A stretch of DNA of 64,000 nucleotides from Thunnus maccoyii (Eukaryota > Chordata > Actinopteri > Scombriformes > Scombridae), in the NCBI RefSeq assembly GCF_910596095.1, contig NC_056548.1, positions 1,548,315 to 1,612,314 on the forward strand, in the 5' to 3' direction. A program made the position numbers and the translations under genes. Under the pieces are notes generated by a model. That model was given only the letters and a program-made list of their open reading frames with translations. It ran no database searches and was not told the origin of the DNA. The stretch's first letter is position 1; every line of letters begins with the position of its first letter. Positions 31,458-46,043 of the stretch are shown here, piece by piece.

Positions 31458-34400
31458 ACTACTGCGGCCCCACCCTGCCCTGAGGAATGCTATGAATCAT
31501 GGGAACTGAAAAGAATGCAATGAATCATGGGAACATGTTGCCAGTAAATTGCAGAGTCAACATATTTTCTTCTTCTTCTTCTTCTTCTTCTTCTTCTTCT
31601 TCTCTGAACTGCTGGAATCAATGAGTGGTTCATGGACCATAAACAGGTCACATCGTGGCCTCTGATTGGGCCACACATGTTTCCCAGCAGGAACATGAAG
31701 CGTGAAGGAGAGTTTAGAGTCTGTTGTTGTCGGAGTTTTTCACGCTTTTGTTTTAGTTTATTTAAGTTTCTTCTTCATGGATTTTACTGTATACTCAGTA
31801 AAGTGTGTAGTTATTACTGAGCGGTAACACTGGCTGACTTTCTGTCGCTGGTGAATGAGAAATGTTCTCCCAGCACTCCCAGTTAATGGACCCGCCAGCT
31901 GCTGCAGTGAACACTTGTGGTTTTACTGGGAAGCTTTGACTTCATCTCCTCACGGAGGTGGAAAAACACCAACTGGTTGAGGGTTGAGGTTCCATTCTAT
32001 TAAATCCTGAGCGAGTATCGAATCCACTCGGTCAAATCTGAATCACAGAAACTTGAATCACGTCTGCGTCAGTTTAGCTTTCAACCTTTGGAACATTAAT
32101 CATCTGTAATCACGGTTCGATGTGTGAGAAGTCAGAAACAGTTTCAGTCTAATGAATGTTGAAAAGCTGCAGCTCCGACCTTGTTTTTGCATGAAACGTC
32201 TCAATGTTGGAAATGTAGTTTATTCATTTAAAGTATCCTAGATGTTAGCTGCTCCGTGAGTCCCGTAAACTGTGACAGAATTAGTTTCTGCTGCACTTTA
32301 CAGGCCTGCAGTGACTCACTCAGTGATGATCTGCGGCTCAATTAAACGTGTGAAGCGTCATAAGGCTCTTCTCTGTGCTGGTTTTCTTCTTCTTTGATGT
32401 CGGTGTCGGTCAGAAAAGCAGCGACAACAGGAAGTGAGAGGACAGAGCCTCGCTGCAGCCATCTTACATCTCTTCCTTCCTTTCTCACTTTTCTTTTAAC
32501 AAGGAAAACAGTGCGAGAGGTCGAGGAGGTCAATGATGAAAGAACCCGCCGCTTTTTTAAAGTCAGCTTTTCTCTGTTACTGAATTCACTGATACGTTCT
32601 GAGTCTGGATGAACTTAAACGTTAAACCGTTTTAAGGTTTCTTCAGATTTCAGTCAGACTTCATGCAGGACAAAGTCGTCCAAAAGGCTATTATTATTAT
32701 TGTATTATTGTTTTAAGGATATATATGTTTTTTTGGGGTCATTTTTAATTTTGTATTCCTTTTATCAGACTGTGACAGTAGAGAGATGACAGGAACCCTG
32801 ATTTTGCTCATTTTTAGACTCTAGTTCTTGTGCGGCTGCTTGCATTTGAGAAAGTTTGCATGATTTCTTCAACATTTCTGTAGAAAAACACGTTTATACT
32901 CCTCAGAGTGAGACACAGAAGAAAATATCATTTTGAATTATAAAGGAATGTTGTAGAAGACGTCTCACTGTTATTTACGCTCTTATACTCATTTTCTGGA
33001 CATGTTTGGGATGAAATTTGTGTCATAATAATAATAATATTAGTTGTGAATTTTTCAGTTCTGACACACAGCGCTCATGTGGGTGGGTGTTACAACGCTG
33101 CGTCCCCATTGGTCAGTTACTTTTGTGGGGACAGGAAGTGCAACAAGTGGTACAATTTCAATGATCCCCCCCCCCAACAACTTTGTTCCTCGCAACTGCC
33201 AATCTTAATAAAAAGTACATTTTTCTGAGGTTATTATCAGTAATTATAAATAACCATACAGATATGTTTGCTGCTGAATATATATGAATATAAAGAATGT
33301 GAAGCGTTATGTTAGTTGTTTGTTTTGGCTTTAATCATCAACAGTAAGCTAGCTAAAGTTAGCTTTAGCTTGCAGCTGATTAAGGCCAAAACAAAGAACA
33401 AAGGAAGATTATCACTTCACACTCGTTAAATTCATATCCTGTATATTCAGCGGCTGACGTCTCTATGTTGTTATTTAAAATTACTAATAAGAACAATTAT
33501 GAAAACTCTGACTTTCTGTCAGGATCACCAGTTATGAGAAACAGAACAAGTCGGTGGGGGGAAATAATTAAAGTCGCACCACTTGTTGCTCTACAGACCA
33601 TTAATGTCCCTCTCAAAGTAACTGACCAATGGGGACGCAGCGCTGTAACACCCGCCCACATGAGCGCTGTGTGTCAGAACTGAAAAACACAGAAGAAAAA
33701 TCCTGATCAATGAAAGAAAAGTCAGAATATTTTCATCAAATGTTTCACATCTTATAGTTTTGTTGTTAGTTTTGCTTTTTGAGATCTTTTTTTTTTTTGG
33801 TTTCAATTCATTTTTATTCACTTTTTGTTTGTTTGTTTGTTTGTTTGATTCTTGGGAGGTTTTGTTCAATTATTATGACACAAATTTAATCACATACACA
33901 TGAAATATGCAAAAATCTGTTTGAAGCTTCACATGTGTATTTCTCTTGGTTAAATGAACCATCAGTAAGATAAAGAACTAATGTATGTAATGAATGAATA
34001 AACAATAAAGTGTTTAGAGGCAGTTTGGTGACGTCCAACCATCTTCTTTACAGCAACTTACAAACAAACACAGACATCAGATTCTCACATTCGGGAAACT
34101 TTTACACTTTTCCTTCAGAAAAGACTGAAATGATGAACTGATCTATTAAAATGTTCCAGGTATCTGTTGGAGCATGATTTTCCGGGGATGCGGATCGGTC
34201 CGGAGCCGACCACAGACGGCTTCATCGCGGTGATGTACGGCGAGAACGAGGGCGTCGTCCCTGGCAACGCCCTGGTGGTCGACCCCAAGAAGCCCTTCAG
34301 GAAGCTGAATGCGTTCGGAAACTCCTTCCTCAACAGGTAAACACACACACACACGTTATAATATAGTCAACAAAATGCTGTTGGAACTATGGTTATATGT

Positions 34401-37400
34401 CCTCTACCTGTTTCTTCACACCAAATCACCAAACCAAGTGATCTGTTATCAGCTGCTTCATCAATAAACGTCTGTGTGGAAGTTCTTCTTCTCTCTCAGC
34501 TCCCTCCATCCAGTGAAAGCAGCGCCGACATGAATCCTTCAGGTTTATTTGCGCTTTTCTTCGTCTTTCTTTCCCTTCTTTGTGATTATACCGTCTCAGC
34601 TAATGCAGGAACTGAGACGTGTGACGTCTGACGCTCGCTTCATGCCGGTAGGAGTCGACCAGAAGCACCTTCACGAAGCCCTTGACAACATCTCTAAACA
34701 TTAAGATATGAAAAAAGTATCATAATGTAGCTTTAATGATGATGTTTGCAGGTCAGTTTCACCCAGAGACTCACGTTACCTCCAGCATCCTCACAAGAAA
34801 CACGACAGTATCGATCTAAAATTCAGACCGACAATAACGACTTATAGTTACGTTTACGCCATCTAGCTGCCGTTATAATTATGACCCGTTCAGATGATGT
34901 CAATATGATGTCAGAGGCTGCAGGAGACCACTGTTTACCACCTGCTTCCAAATGTGAGCTGCAGTGTATCTGACTGGAGCACGAGTGTCCAAACCATGAT
35001 TGATCTTTCCCCTAAACCTGACCAGACCTTATCCACATAAACATAAAACATCATTATGTTATAAAACAGTCCTGTGGATCGTTCTTCTGGTCCTCGTCCG
35101 TCCTCTAGAAGGCTGTAAACACTCATATATGTTGTTTTGTGTGAGGACTCTCTGCAGAACTTTACTGAACTTCAGCCTGTGAAGAGAAGCAGCGTGATGT
35201 CCTGATGTCCTGCAGCCGAAGGCGTCTCAGTCTGAATCAAATTATGAGATTCTCACCGTGACAAAATCCACAAACATCTTCTCATTTACATTTAAAAAAA
35301 AAAAAAAAAAAAAAGATTTTGGAAGAGTGGGAACTAGTGAATGATTCTCAAAAAAGTTGCAGATTAATTTTCAGTCTTGACTAATTGATTCAGCTGTAAA
35401 GTGAATGAAAACAGCTTCTAGAAGACAAAACAATTGAAATTTCATTGACAAAAACTAACAACCATAAATCGTTGGCAGCCAACAGATTAAACAGTAAAAC
35501 TAAATCCTGGACTGTGCTGCGGCAGTAACGGAGACGTTTCTAGAGACGGAGAGAGATCTCCAGGATTGTTAATCAACTCGGTCTCTTATCATTAAGTTTC
35601 ATCTTATCTTTCATCGCGCTGAATTAAAACCGTATCATGTAACAAATCCTTAAATCTAGCTCTGACGTCTGAATGATCCTCGACTCCCCGAGCAGCAGAG
35701 TGAGATAGAAGCTGTTTTTTAAAAGCTGGATAAATAAGAGCAGACAGATGTGACACAACGACCTCACAGCTCCACCCGACTCTTTACACTCAATCCTTTA
35801 AAGAATAATTAATATTTTCCACCTCGCTCTTGTTTTCTTAGTATTTCTGCCGTTATGATGATTGATTTGCGGTCAGAACCTCGTCGCTTTCTCCACCACA
35901 GAGCTTCACATGTCTCTGCTATCACACAACAGTCAAAACAAGGATTTACACTTTATTTTCTGAAAGCTGCACCAGTTTTCTCTGAAGCTGTTTTTATCTC
36001 GTGCATGTAGACGCTGATGTTGCATTCATGTTTACTCTGTAGATATGAGCCGCTGACCAGGAAAATATTAATGCACACAAATAGAATAAGGGAGGATTGT
36101 TATAGGCTGTAATTGTGGATGTATTTTATACCCAGGAGAAAAAACACAATGAAGATTAATGAGAGAAGAAAGAACAAGAAGAGATAAGAGGAAGAATAGA
36201 GAGAGGAAAAAATATTAATAATGATAATGGTCATAAAACAGTAAATATAATAATGATAATAGAAGCATAAAGGAAGTTTTACAAGTAGATTGTTCACTTA
36301 CAGAGGATGTGTTGCTCATTATTGAACAACAGAAAAAAAGAAAAGTTTTAAGACAGTTTTTAAAAGATATGAGAGACTGAGCGCATCTCAGCATGTAGGA
36401 GCATAAAACTAAAGGCAGTAACAGTAAAAAACACTCACACATCATACACACTTTGCTACAACGTGACAAAGTGGGTGAGAATACACCATTCGTCACTATT
36501 TTCACCATCAATGCCACATAGCTTTGTTGTTTAGCCATAGGTCCAGCATTAATCTGTAACTTGCAGACATACTATCCCGGGTTTGTTTGTGGTTTGCATT
36601 ATGTTTGGTTACGGTTCACATACCAGCAACATTTCTGGTTAAAGTAAAACACAGATAAGTATTGTTAAGTTTAGTGATTGTTTATTGGTTAAGTTCTGCA
36701 TTTCATAAGTTAATCATTTACTTTGTTACTTACCGTACCCACCATGTGCTCCACAAACAAAAGGCACCCAACTACTTCCTCTATTTATACACTGGGTTAT
36801 GTCATCAGTGATGTCACTGGGTTAGACCAAGTATTTGGGGGGATTTATGTTCCAAACATTAAATGTTTGGTTTAGTATCGATATGATTTGTACTTGTTTT
36901 GGCTCAGGTTGAGGTTTGATGTCGTGGATGTCTTTTGTATAAACAATGTTGACTGATACAAGTAGCTTTGTTATATACCAGGTGGCATAAGGGAAAGGAC
37001 ACCCCTGCAATAAATATGGTTCTGCCTGATAGATTGGAGGGTCTATTTAAGATGGTAGGTTTAAGGGAAGCAGAAATTAGAGGATGACAGTGTAGCTGTG
37101 TGCACGTGATCATGCCTTAGTTTGCTTTATCCTGAGTTAAGTTAGTTAACTTTGATTTTGCTTGTGTGAATTTCATTTTTTGAGACACATTTTTGGTTTG
37201 TTTTTTTTGGTACACTGGACCGAATGAATCAGTTTTTACTCCTTCAACAAGAGTCTGCCTCCTACCACCTTCCTAGCCTCTATGGTCAGGTTTCTTCACA
37301 TACAATCACATGAATTCACTCTTTCCACTAGTGTCAGGATCTCCGATGTACAACAAGGCTAAACGTCCATAGATCAGTTTTAAAAATCATATGAAAAGGC

Positions 37401-40400
37401 TCCGTCTAACTTCAGATCTTGTCTCATAAACTGAAAATCAGACTTTTCTAAAATAATCTGTGTGACTGTTGTCTGTACAGTCAGAACAAGAACTTCTAGC
37501 AGCCAAAGCAGCAGGACTTTTTTATGATGCAGATGTGCCAGAATGTAAACAAACAGGCTAAAAACATGTCGGTTTACGCTCATTCTCAGTCACTTTTCAT
37601 CAGTTTTCACCAGATTATCGCTCCTGAAGACAGCGGTTACTGTAGCTTGTTTAGAAACAGCTTCAAAGAGAAAAATAGCGATAAGCTAGTAACACGCCGT
37701 TTCTTTACAGAGCTTTGCTAGCTTGTTGTGCTACATATCAAAACCTCTTGACTTTGTACATTATAAATTTCTTCAGAACTTCAGAACTAAGTTAAGAGGT
37801 TGTGATATTTAGCACAACAAGCTAGCAAAGCTCTGCAAAGACACTTTGCGTTATTAGTCTTTGGAGCCGTTTCTAAACAAGCTAACGTGACCAAACTCTT
37901 CATGATTTAGCTTCAAGCTAACTCCGGTGCAGTGCATCATTTATGCTTAATACTGCACACTGTCCTGTTCAATAAATCAAATCAAATCAAATGACGAAGG
38001 AACATGTCACCCAGTGCAGTGGTGTGACTCACTGACGTGTTTTTAATAGTTTCTGGAACAACAGCGGAGGAATAAGATATATCAGGCTTTGATACACACA
38101 CACAATACTTGTTAGTAGATCAGTTCATTGTTGGTTTGGATCCAAACATGAGACAAGGAGAAAAATGTAGAAGATCTCCAGAATTAATTCAATAATCGTT
38201 TAATTCAGGTACGTTTAGAGCATCTTGTTATTTTGTTGGTGGCTAAACTAACAGATATTTATAAGTATAAATGGCTTCTCTACACATTCCTGTCACCACT
38301 CTCTTCAAAACACTCTTGACCTCGGAAGTGACCTCTTCACCCTGACACACACACACACTGCTGCCTGTCAGACTCCACAAACCTGACAGTTTGTAGCGGA
38401 GTTTAATTTTAGCTGAAAACACTCCAGTCCGAACGTATTTCCTCTGTCCAGAAATATTTCTAAGAGCGGCGTTGAGGAAGTGGGAGGACGGTCGACCCTC
38501 GAGCTGTGTGTGAGTGTTGACGTCTCCCCGCAGAATTCCTTTAACCAGGAATCTCCTCTTGCCCCGGTGCGACGGAGGAACCTTCCACAATAACTTATTG
38601 TTTCCAGGGGGGAAGTGTGTTTGCGTCACCACGTGTCAGCGCAGCGGTTTTGTTTTTTCCCGCTGCCAGCTCGACGCTCGGACGCACCGAGACGATTTAT
38701 AGCTGCTGAAGTCTGTCGGCTAAATTTAACTAAAGATACTATCATCAATGTGAACCAAGAGTCAACACACCTTGTCAGATAGACATGAATCAAGGGAAGT
38801 TGGTAAGAAACAAAAGAGAATTAAAAACCCATAAATGATAAACGAGAGCACTTTCTGATTGAGTTGATAGGAAGTAGCTTTGGTCGCAGGACATCACATG
38901 ACCACACTGACAACAAAACATCACATTACCACGGTCACACAATAAAACCATGAAAAAGAATGAAATAAATAAATAAAACAAGTATGTACTGTTGTGTACA
39001 GTATCATCATCTTAACACCTTTGCTGTTTATGAGTGAAGAAGGTGAACAGCCTGTTGGATAAATGCTGTTCTGCTTCTGAAACTCCTCAGTCTTCTTAAA
39101 GGAAGGAAATTAAAAAGATGACTCACTGGGTGAGAAGAGGCTCCTTTCCTGTAGCCTGATGGTGTAAATGTCAGTAATGGATGGAAGCTCCTGGCTGAGG
39201 ATTTTTAATGCACCACTTTGTCCAGATATTAACTGTCTTGACTTGAAGTGCTGCCACAACACACAGTTAATGTAAAGGTTGAGGAATCAATACCAGCACA
39301 ATGAAGTGATTTCAATCAGGAGAGACAAGTGATTGAAGCAAAGATAAGTGTTTATTATACAGATATTGATGATTGAGTCTGTGGAGATTTTGTAATCGAG
39401 GGACATCAGGGGCCGGTTTCACAAAGGTATTTCAGACTGGTCTGTAGTGTTAGGCCAGTCTTAATTTTGCTCATAGATTAGTAATAAAGACTGACTAATT
39501 TTAAGCCAAAAAAATTAGACACCTTACCTCCAGGCTAACTCAGGCTAAGCAGCAACCTCCGGGGCTGTAAAATGAAGCCAATGTGGAAGTGCCAAAAACT
39601 GCAGTTCCTTGAACGTCCACTTGAGGCTCCAAAAGCGAGTCAATCCCCATAGACCCCCATGTTAACATGTCCAACTTTACAGCAGAAATAAACATGTTTA
39701 CTGGTACAAAAAATGGTTTTGGCTTCTAAAGCTAATTTCCTCTTTCATGACAACTGTACGGGGGGGGGGGATTTTTTTATAACTCAACCGTTTAAATTTT
39801 ATTAAACCGTAAAGTTATGCATAATGAAGGACATGGCTGCTTTGAGTGACAGGTCCGCCAGCCAGTAGGTGGCTTGTTTCAGCCATTCGGCCCCGCCTCT
39901 TTGCCCATTTTTGATTGGCTGGGAGTTACAACGCTTCAAAACCGCTCTTCAGAAACCAACGGGTGACGTCACGGTAACTACGTCCATATTTTTATACAGT
40001 CTATGACTCAGGCTTAAGACCCATGTTACCATGGTAACAATCAGTGACACCAACTGACCAGTAGCACCCAACAAAAAAAAGAGGAAAACATTTCTTTCTT
40101 TGCAACTTGTGCCATGTTTTTATATCTTTTTTGAACATCTTTGACGCTCCTCTCAACTATAGGATTAACATCGTATCAGATTTTTAAATTTTTTTATTGT
40201 TACTGTCCTGTTAAATTCCTCCAAAAGACACATACTTTCTGTTGGGGTAAACGGAGCTGAGTGGTTGGATGCGGTCGCTCGGTCGGCCATTCTTTTTGTT
40301 TTGAAAAAGGTCTTAATTTACCCAGAATTCATTGTACTGTAGTCCTACTTAAGATGGTCAAGAACTAAACTGCTTTGTGCAACGGATGTTTTTAGATGTC

Positions 40401-41800
40401 TATCTGAAGTCTGACTATCTGTTATATCTAAGCCATAGTCAAAGTCTATCTTTGTGAAACCGACCCCAGTCCTGAGCAGCAGGAGCAGCAGCAGCAGCAA
40501 CATGAATCCCCTCGTGGAGTCCAGATACTGGTGGCTGATGACCTCTGCTGAGGCTGATGAGGCTGATGAACCTGTGAAGACTGGTGGTGGAGGGACGTGC
40601 ATAATGCAGCATGAAAACATATTTAAAAAGACAGTCGCAGGATGATTGGCCAACAAGAAGATGTGTCACCTTGTTATTGGATAGAAGTGACCAGCTGACG
40701 TCTCGGTTGACGCCCGGCGATCACAGCAAGGAAATGATGAATGAGCCTACATTGTCTTCCTGACTGAACTTTCACTAAAGCTCCATATTAAACCTTCCTG
40801 TGATGTGAAAAACTCTTTCAGCCATCTTAAAAAATAGTTTTTTTCTGAGCCTTCATCAGTACTATTATAGCAACTGTTGGCCTCACACATTTAAGAACAG
40901 GAGACTGTTTCACCCGGGAGTTTGTGTTTCTACATCTGTTGAATTTATTGGTCACTTCTGGCCAGACGCAGACGTCCACCACTACTTCCTTTATTTTGGA
41001 AGCATGTTAACTTCAGTCCACCAGGGATGAAACTATTACAGTACTAGAAATCAAGCCAACTAATGTGTATCATCAGCAAACTGACACACTAGAATAAAAT
41101 AGAAACTGACTGAAGTATTTATGTACTAAAACAAAACTAGGACAAGAGTTTCTCAGTCAGCGGGGAGTTTTGAGTTCTGGCTGCATCGAGGAAACAGATC
41201 GAGCTTTATTGGCCTTATTTTCATTAACAATTCCATTTCATTTAATTTCCATTAATTGTCAAAAAATGGTAAAAAATGTCAAATACAATTTCCTAAAACC
41301 CAAGAAAACGTCGTCAGATGTTTTGTTTTGTTCAACCAACAGTTCAAAACGTAAAGAGACTCAGTTTAAAACTCACAGTTAGAATCTGGATTCAGGGAAC
41401 GTTTGTTATTTTTACTTGAAAAAAGTAGTTTTTGAACTTTTAGGATGAACTGTCTTTAACCCATTTTTATATGTGTGATAATATTTTTATGCTGCCTCCA
41501 ACAGCTTGAAATGTGCCATACAAATAGAAATTATTATTATTATTATTAAATTTTGGGGATCCTCAAAATGTCCATTTTTCTAACAGTCAAATAAAGAGTT
41601 TTCACACTTATTGACTCTCTGATCAAACCCAGTTGGTTATGAACCACGTCAGCGTGTCAGCGTGTCCGTCCTCTAAATGCTTCCTGACTGAAACAATAGT
41701 GTTTGCAGACCTGGATATTAAATCACTGCAGCTCTTGTGATCTGTGCAGGAACTGTCACAACACACTGGACCATGATGTAATAACTGCTGTTCAGAGTGC

Positions 41801-41860
<60 letters not shown>

Positions 41861-42689
41861 AGTTGTAACATTTTAAATTTGTGGATAAACTTCTTGAGAT
41901 GCAGCATCTCATCATTGAGGACATTAATACACAATATAAATAAATTGATGAATAAAAATGATAAACAATCAATATAAAATAACATCAAACACAAAGAAGC
42001 TATTTATTCTTTATTTTAAACTAACTCAGATCTCTTTTACTGCACTTATGTTAATTTATGCACCTTTGTTTCTTTGTTTTTGCATCTTACACACTCAAAC
42101 TCACTGAGTCCCAGTTTGGGTCCATAAAGCACCAACAAAACATCTGATTAACAGCAGTCATCTGTTATTCTGAACCAGTGTTACACACAACAAGCTGCAA
42201 CTAAAAACTGTCACAATGTTTGGTTTCTTGTACAAAACGATGAACAGATGACATTTAAAAGATACACAAGTTATTAATAATCAATAACAAACTGTGACAT
42301 GTCGGTTTAAACAGAGCAGATTGTAACAAGCTTTAGTTTGAGTAAATAACCCAACAGTAAAATAACAAATAACACTAAAACTGGCTTTAGTGGTTTTCTG
42401 AGTTACATTAAACAGTATTGTGTTGGTGCTTTATTGACCTAAACTGAGTCATATTTGAACCCAGTGAGTTTCAGAGTGTATGTTTTTAATTTTTTTGTAA
42501 TTACCTGGTCATGTGAGGAGCAACATCTCATTCTGCTGACTGTGTATTTTTATGTGGATATTCTTATTTGGTTTTAATGATAATTAAATAAACTTGAACT
42601 TGAACAGCCATGCCAAATAAAAATATATCAGCACTGAAAAATGAAATGTAAAGACTACAAATGTGAGAAAAAATACTAATTAGAATAAA

Positions 42690-42750
<61 letters not shown>

Positions 42751-42948
42751 CAGGTTTATCTGCTCTCAGATGCCCAATCAGGTTCTTCAGAGCATCAGCA
42801 TCATCGACACTCCCGGCATCCTCTCCGGAGAGAAACAACGAATCAGCAGAGGTATGAGCTCTGTGTGTATGTGCATGTTTTTGTTACCTTGTGGGGACCA
42901 TTTCTGGTATGAACGCTGACCTTAGTGGGACCAGTACTCCTCATGGGG

Positions 42949-42993
<45 letters not shown>

Positions 42994-45900
42994 TGTTAGC
43001 TGACTAAGCTATCAGTAACGCCCTGCTGTTGGTGTTTTGTGTTGTTGCATAATGATCCTTCAGATTCTTTCACTTCCTCATATTGTATGAAGTCACAGCA
43101 GTCGACCTGCTGGGATGCAGAAACCTCATTCAGTCATCACTCAGTGTTTCTGACTCAAACACACTTTGTTCCTTATTAATCCTTTCCGTTGTGTTAACTC
43201 ACACTGCAGGTTTTAGGCCTTATTCAGACCAAATCAGGTGGTGCAGAGAAAACTCCAGTCCTCCCATTCATTTGAATGGGGGTAGTGCGTTTTGTCTGCA
43301 GGCATTTTGGCCGCTGTGGCACCGGACTGCGGCTGGAAAGTTTAGCCACAGTCGACGTTACTGTGGCTGAAGGCTGCGGTGACCAATCACAGCTGGAGAT
43401 CAGACTGATCAGAGCTGTAAACTCTGCCATGAAGGAGCACAAAGACGTTACAAGGAGGAGGGGAGGACATTTCTCCTTGTTTGACAGCATTAAAAGTAAA
43501 GTAGACTTTGCTGTCGGCTTCCCGACTCATTATAAAAAAGACGAGAGAGAGAGAGAGCAGCTGTGGTCGAGCGAGCTGGAGAATGAATGAAGAGAGGGTG
43601 CTCTGGTCGTGAGAAAGCCGATGAATCAAATCAATAAAACTTTATTTTCTGATTGTTTCACAGCATTTAAGTTGTAGAGCACAAATAAACACACCCACAC
43701 CTCCTCTCAACGCTGCGGCAGTGGGTCGCACCGCCTGATCTGGTCTGAATACGACCTTAATCTTCCTTTCTGCAGAAACAGAACCTGTGACTTTCATGCT
43801 CACACTGTTCAAATCAACAAACAATTAATTCAAACAAGTTGTTTCTCGTCCTCGACAGTATTGACATAAAGAGAGAAAGACAGCGTTATTGTGCAATAAT
43901 ACTATGAACAGAGAGTTCATGATACATTGTCATGGGAGGTGTATGTGCTCACTAAGTTATTGTGTAACGTCTGACAGCAGCTGCTGTAGTGGAGCCGAAC
44001 GCTCTGACAATATGTAAAGTAAACTCCAGGAACTCGCTTCATGTTTTCACAAAGACCTATGAAAGAAACGCAGAATGAAAACGTTCATACGGGCACCTGA
44101 AGAACTGTGAACCCGTCCTTTAAGGTTATTTCTGTTTTATTGAACTGAATCACAATCATGGAACATATAACACATGGATTGATGAGTTAAGAGGACATCT
44201 CAACATTTCTCAGCTGATTTTCATTAAATCTGCTGTTTATATTCTTGCTAACTTTTCCTTCAGCACCACAGTCCAGACAAAGTTCCTACATGTTCCCAAG
44301 AAATGTTTGGATCTGATTCCTGCTCCTTAGAGGATGAACTGTTTAGTTTTTAATGACACTCAGGTCAAACATTTCATTTTAATCTGTGTTACTTATAAGA
44401 CTAAGAGCAGATTAATCATCAGGATGTTGTTTGTTGTGTCCAACTCCTCTATTGTGTAATGAACTACGGGACACTACTCTCGTTAATTAACATTTTTAGT
44501 TGATTGTTTGTATTAACGGTTGTCCAGATGTATCAGAGGGGGTTTCACACGTTTCTTAGGAACAGCAAAACTCGATCCCTCTTTTCTGTCTCACTTCCTG
44601 TTTTATCTCACAGTCTGTTTCCTGTGATGAATCACAGCACTTTCATCCGCTGCTGCTGCTGCTGATCTAAAACCACAGAGTCTATAAAAGCAGATCTGAA
44701 ACCAGAGAAACTGATTGACTAATTGATCAACGGTTACAGATCTCTAGCCACTGTGGAAGTTGTGAGTTCTGTTTCCTCTCTGTCATTTTAACGCCAACAT
44801 CCTTTTTGTTAATTTGGTATGAATAAGACAGGAGGTGATTAAAGGTTTAGGGTATTTGTGGGAAATGTTTTAAAGAGTTTGGATGGTTTAGTGTCTGAAG
44901 CTTTGCTCCAAAGAGTTTATCCATATTAAAAACAGAACTTTCTCAGTTATTTTCAGTTTTATTTTTCAGGAAAACATCTGAGTGACAGCTGCTGAAACTG
45001 CAGATTTTCTATTGTTTTTATATGGAAAAGCAACACAAGTATAAATAGGATACAACAAAAACAGATTTTTCCTGTTTACATTTTTTTTTTACCCATTTAG
45101 AGCCATAGATGTGTACACATAGATACCACATCTGTGTCTTCTGGCTGCTCTACAGTAGAAAATATCAGATGTTTGTGCTTCTAAAGAAATAAGGAATAAT
45201 TATAATTTCATGGACGAGTAGTTATTACACAACATTCTACTGTCAGTAATATGTTGAATTTAACGTTATCACTGTAAACAACGTTAAGCGGCTGCAGTCG
45301 GACTCTTTAATGTGAGTCCAAGCACCGTCCTGAAATCTCCCTCAAAGAATAAATAAACGCTTCCTTCACGCTGACTTAACTGATATAGATCACGTCTCTC
45401 AGACACGAACATGCAGCACACTAACTCATTTTCATTTTCCTGCTTTTAGTTTTGTTTCTACTAAACAGCTGATCGTGCAGAACATGTCACTGTTACCCTG
45501 GAACTGATGATATAACTGACTTTCTGCATCGTTAATGTAAATAGAGTGAAAATATATATAACATTAAAACAGAATTATGAAGCATGTTGCAAATGTATTC
45601 AGTCTCTATTCTCTAGTTTTAAAAGCATCTATGATTTAGATCCAAGACAAAGAAAAAACAGATGTACTGTTTTTGTTATATACTCTGATACGCACATGTA
45701 CACTATATGCGCATACGACACAGAAACAAACTGATGTTGCCGTTGGCGTCCAGTTCAGCGTCCGACTGAACTGAACTCACCAGAGACTCTGCTTCTCTCT
45801 CGTTTTCCCGCTCAGCTCTGTACGTTTATAAAACTGATTCATAAAGCCGTGAACTTTTTGTTCAGGTTGAAACAACTCAAGTAAATTCTCTTTCAATCAA

Positions 45901-45997
45901 GTCTTCCAGGTGACTTTATATGCGAACGACCTCTAAAATATACTTCACTTTCCTTATGAACACACAGTTACACACATCTTTTTTGTATCTCGTAGAC

Positions 45998-46043
<46 letters not shown>

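Larger units (their letters stand above)
26525..34159 (+). other. ehd4 intron 1 (7.6 kb)
   Basis: Holds a (TGATCC)n array, several CA/TG arrays, a hAT MITE (29859-30231), a foldback element (33051-33687) and copies of the TCGATTAAT-type repeat. No other gene was recognised. Confidence 0.85.
34337..42753 (+). other. ehd4 intron 2 (8.4 kb)
   Basis: Holds poly(A) at 35291-35315, a foldback element near 37.7 kb, a piece of the dtd2-flank repeat (38040-38150), a nested TIR element (39410-40466), a (GAT)n array and a (TG)n tract at the 3' end. No other gene is recognised. Confidence 0.85.

Noticed and set aside
31490-31696. Minus frame with poly-arginine/lysine run
   Set aside because: Translation of a (TTC)n microsatellite.
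34389-34631. Signal-peptide-like frame ([20 protein letters not shown]) after ehd4 exon 2
   Set aside because: Hydrophobic stretch with a good ATG context at 34530, but only 34 codons, no clear donor and no downstream partner. Treated as chance.
38243-38702. Possible exon pair in ehd4 intron 2 (129-aa minus frame)
   Set aside because: No recognised domain, no good splice sites, and it ends in a CA-rich tract.
41623-41994. Minus frame with poly-isoleucine run (123 aa)
   Set aside because: Translation of a (GAT)n microsatellite.
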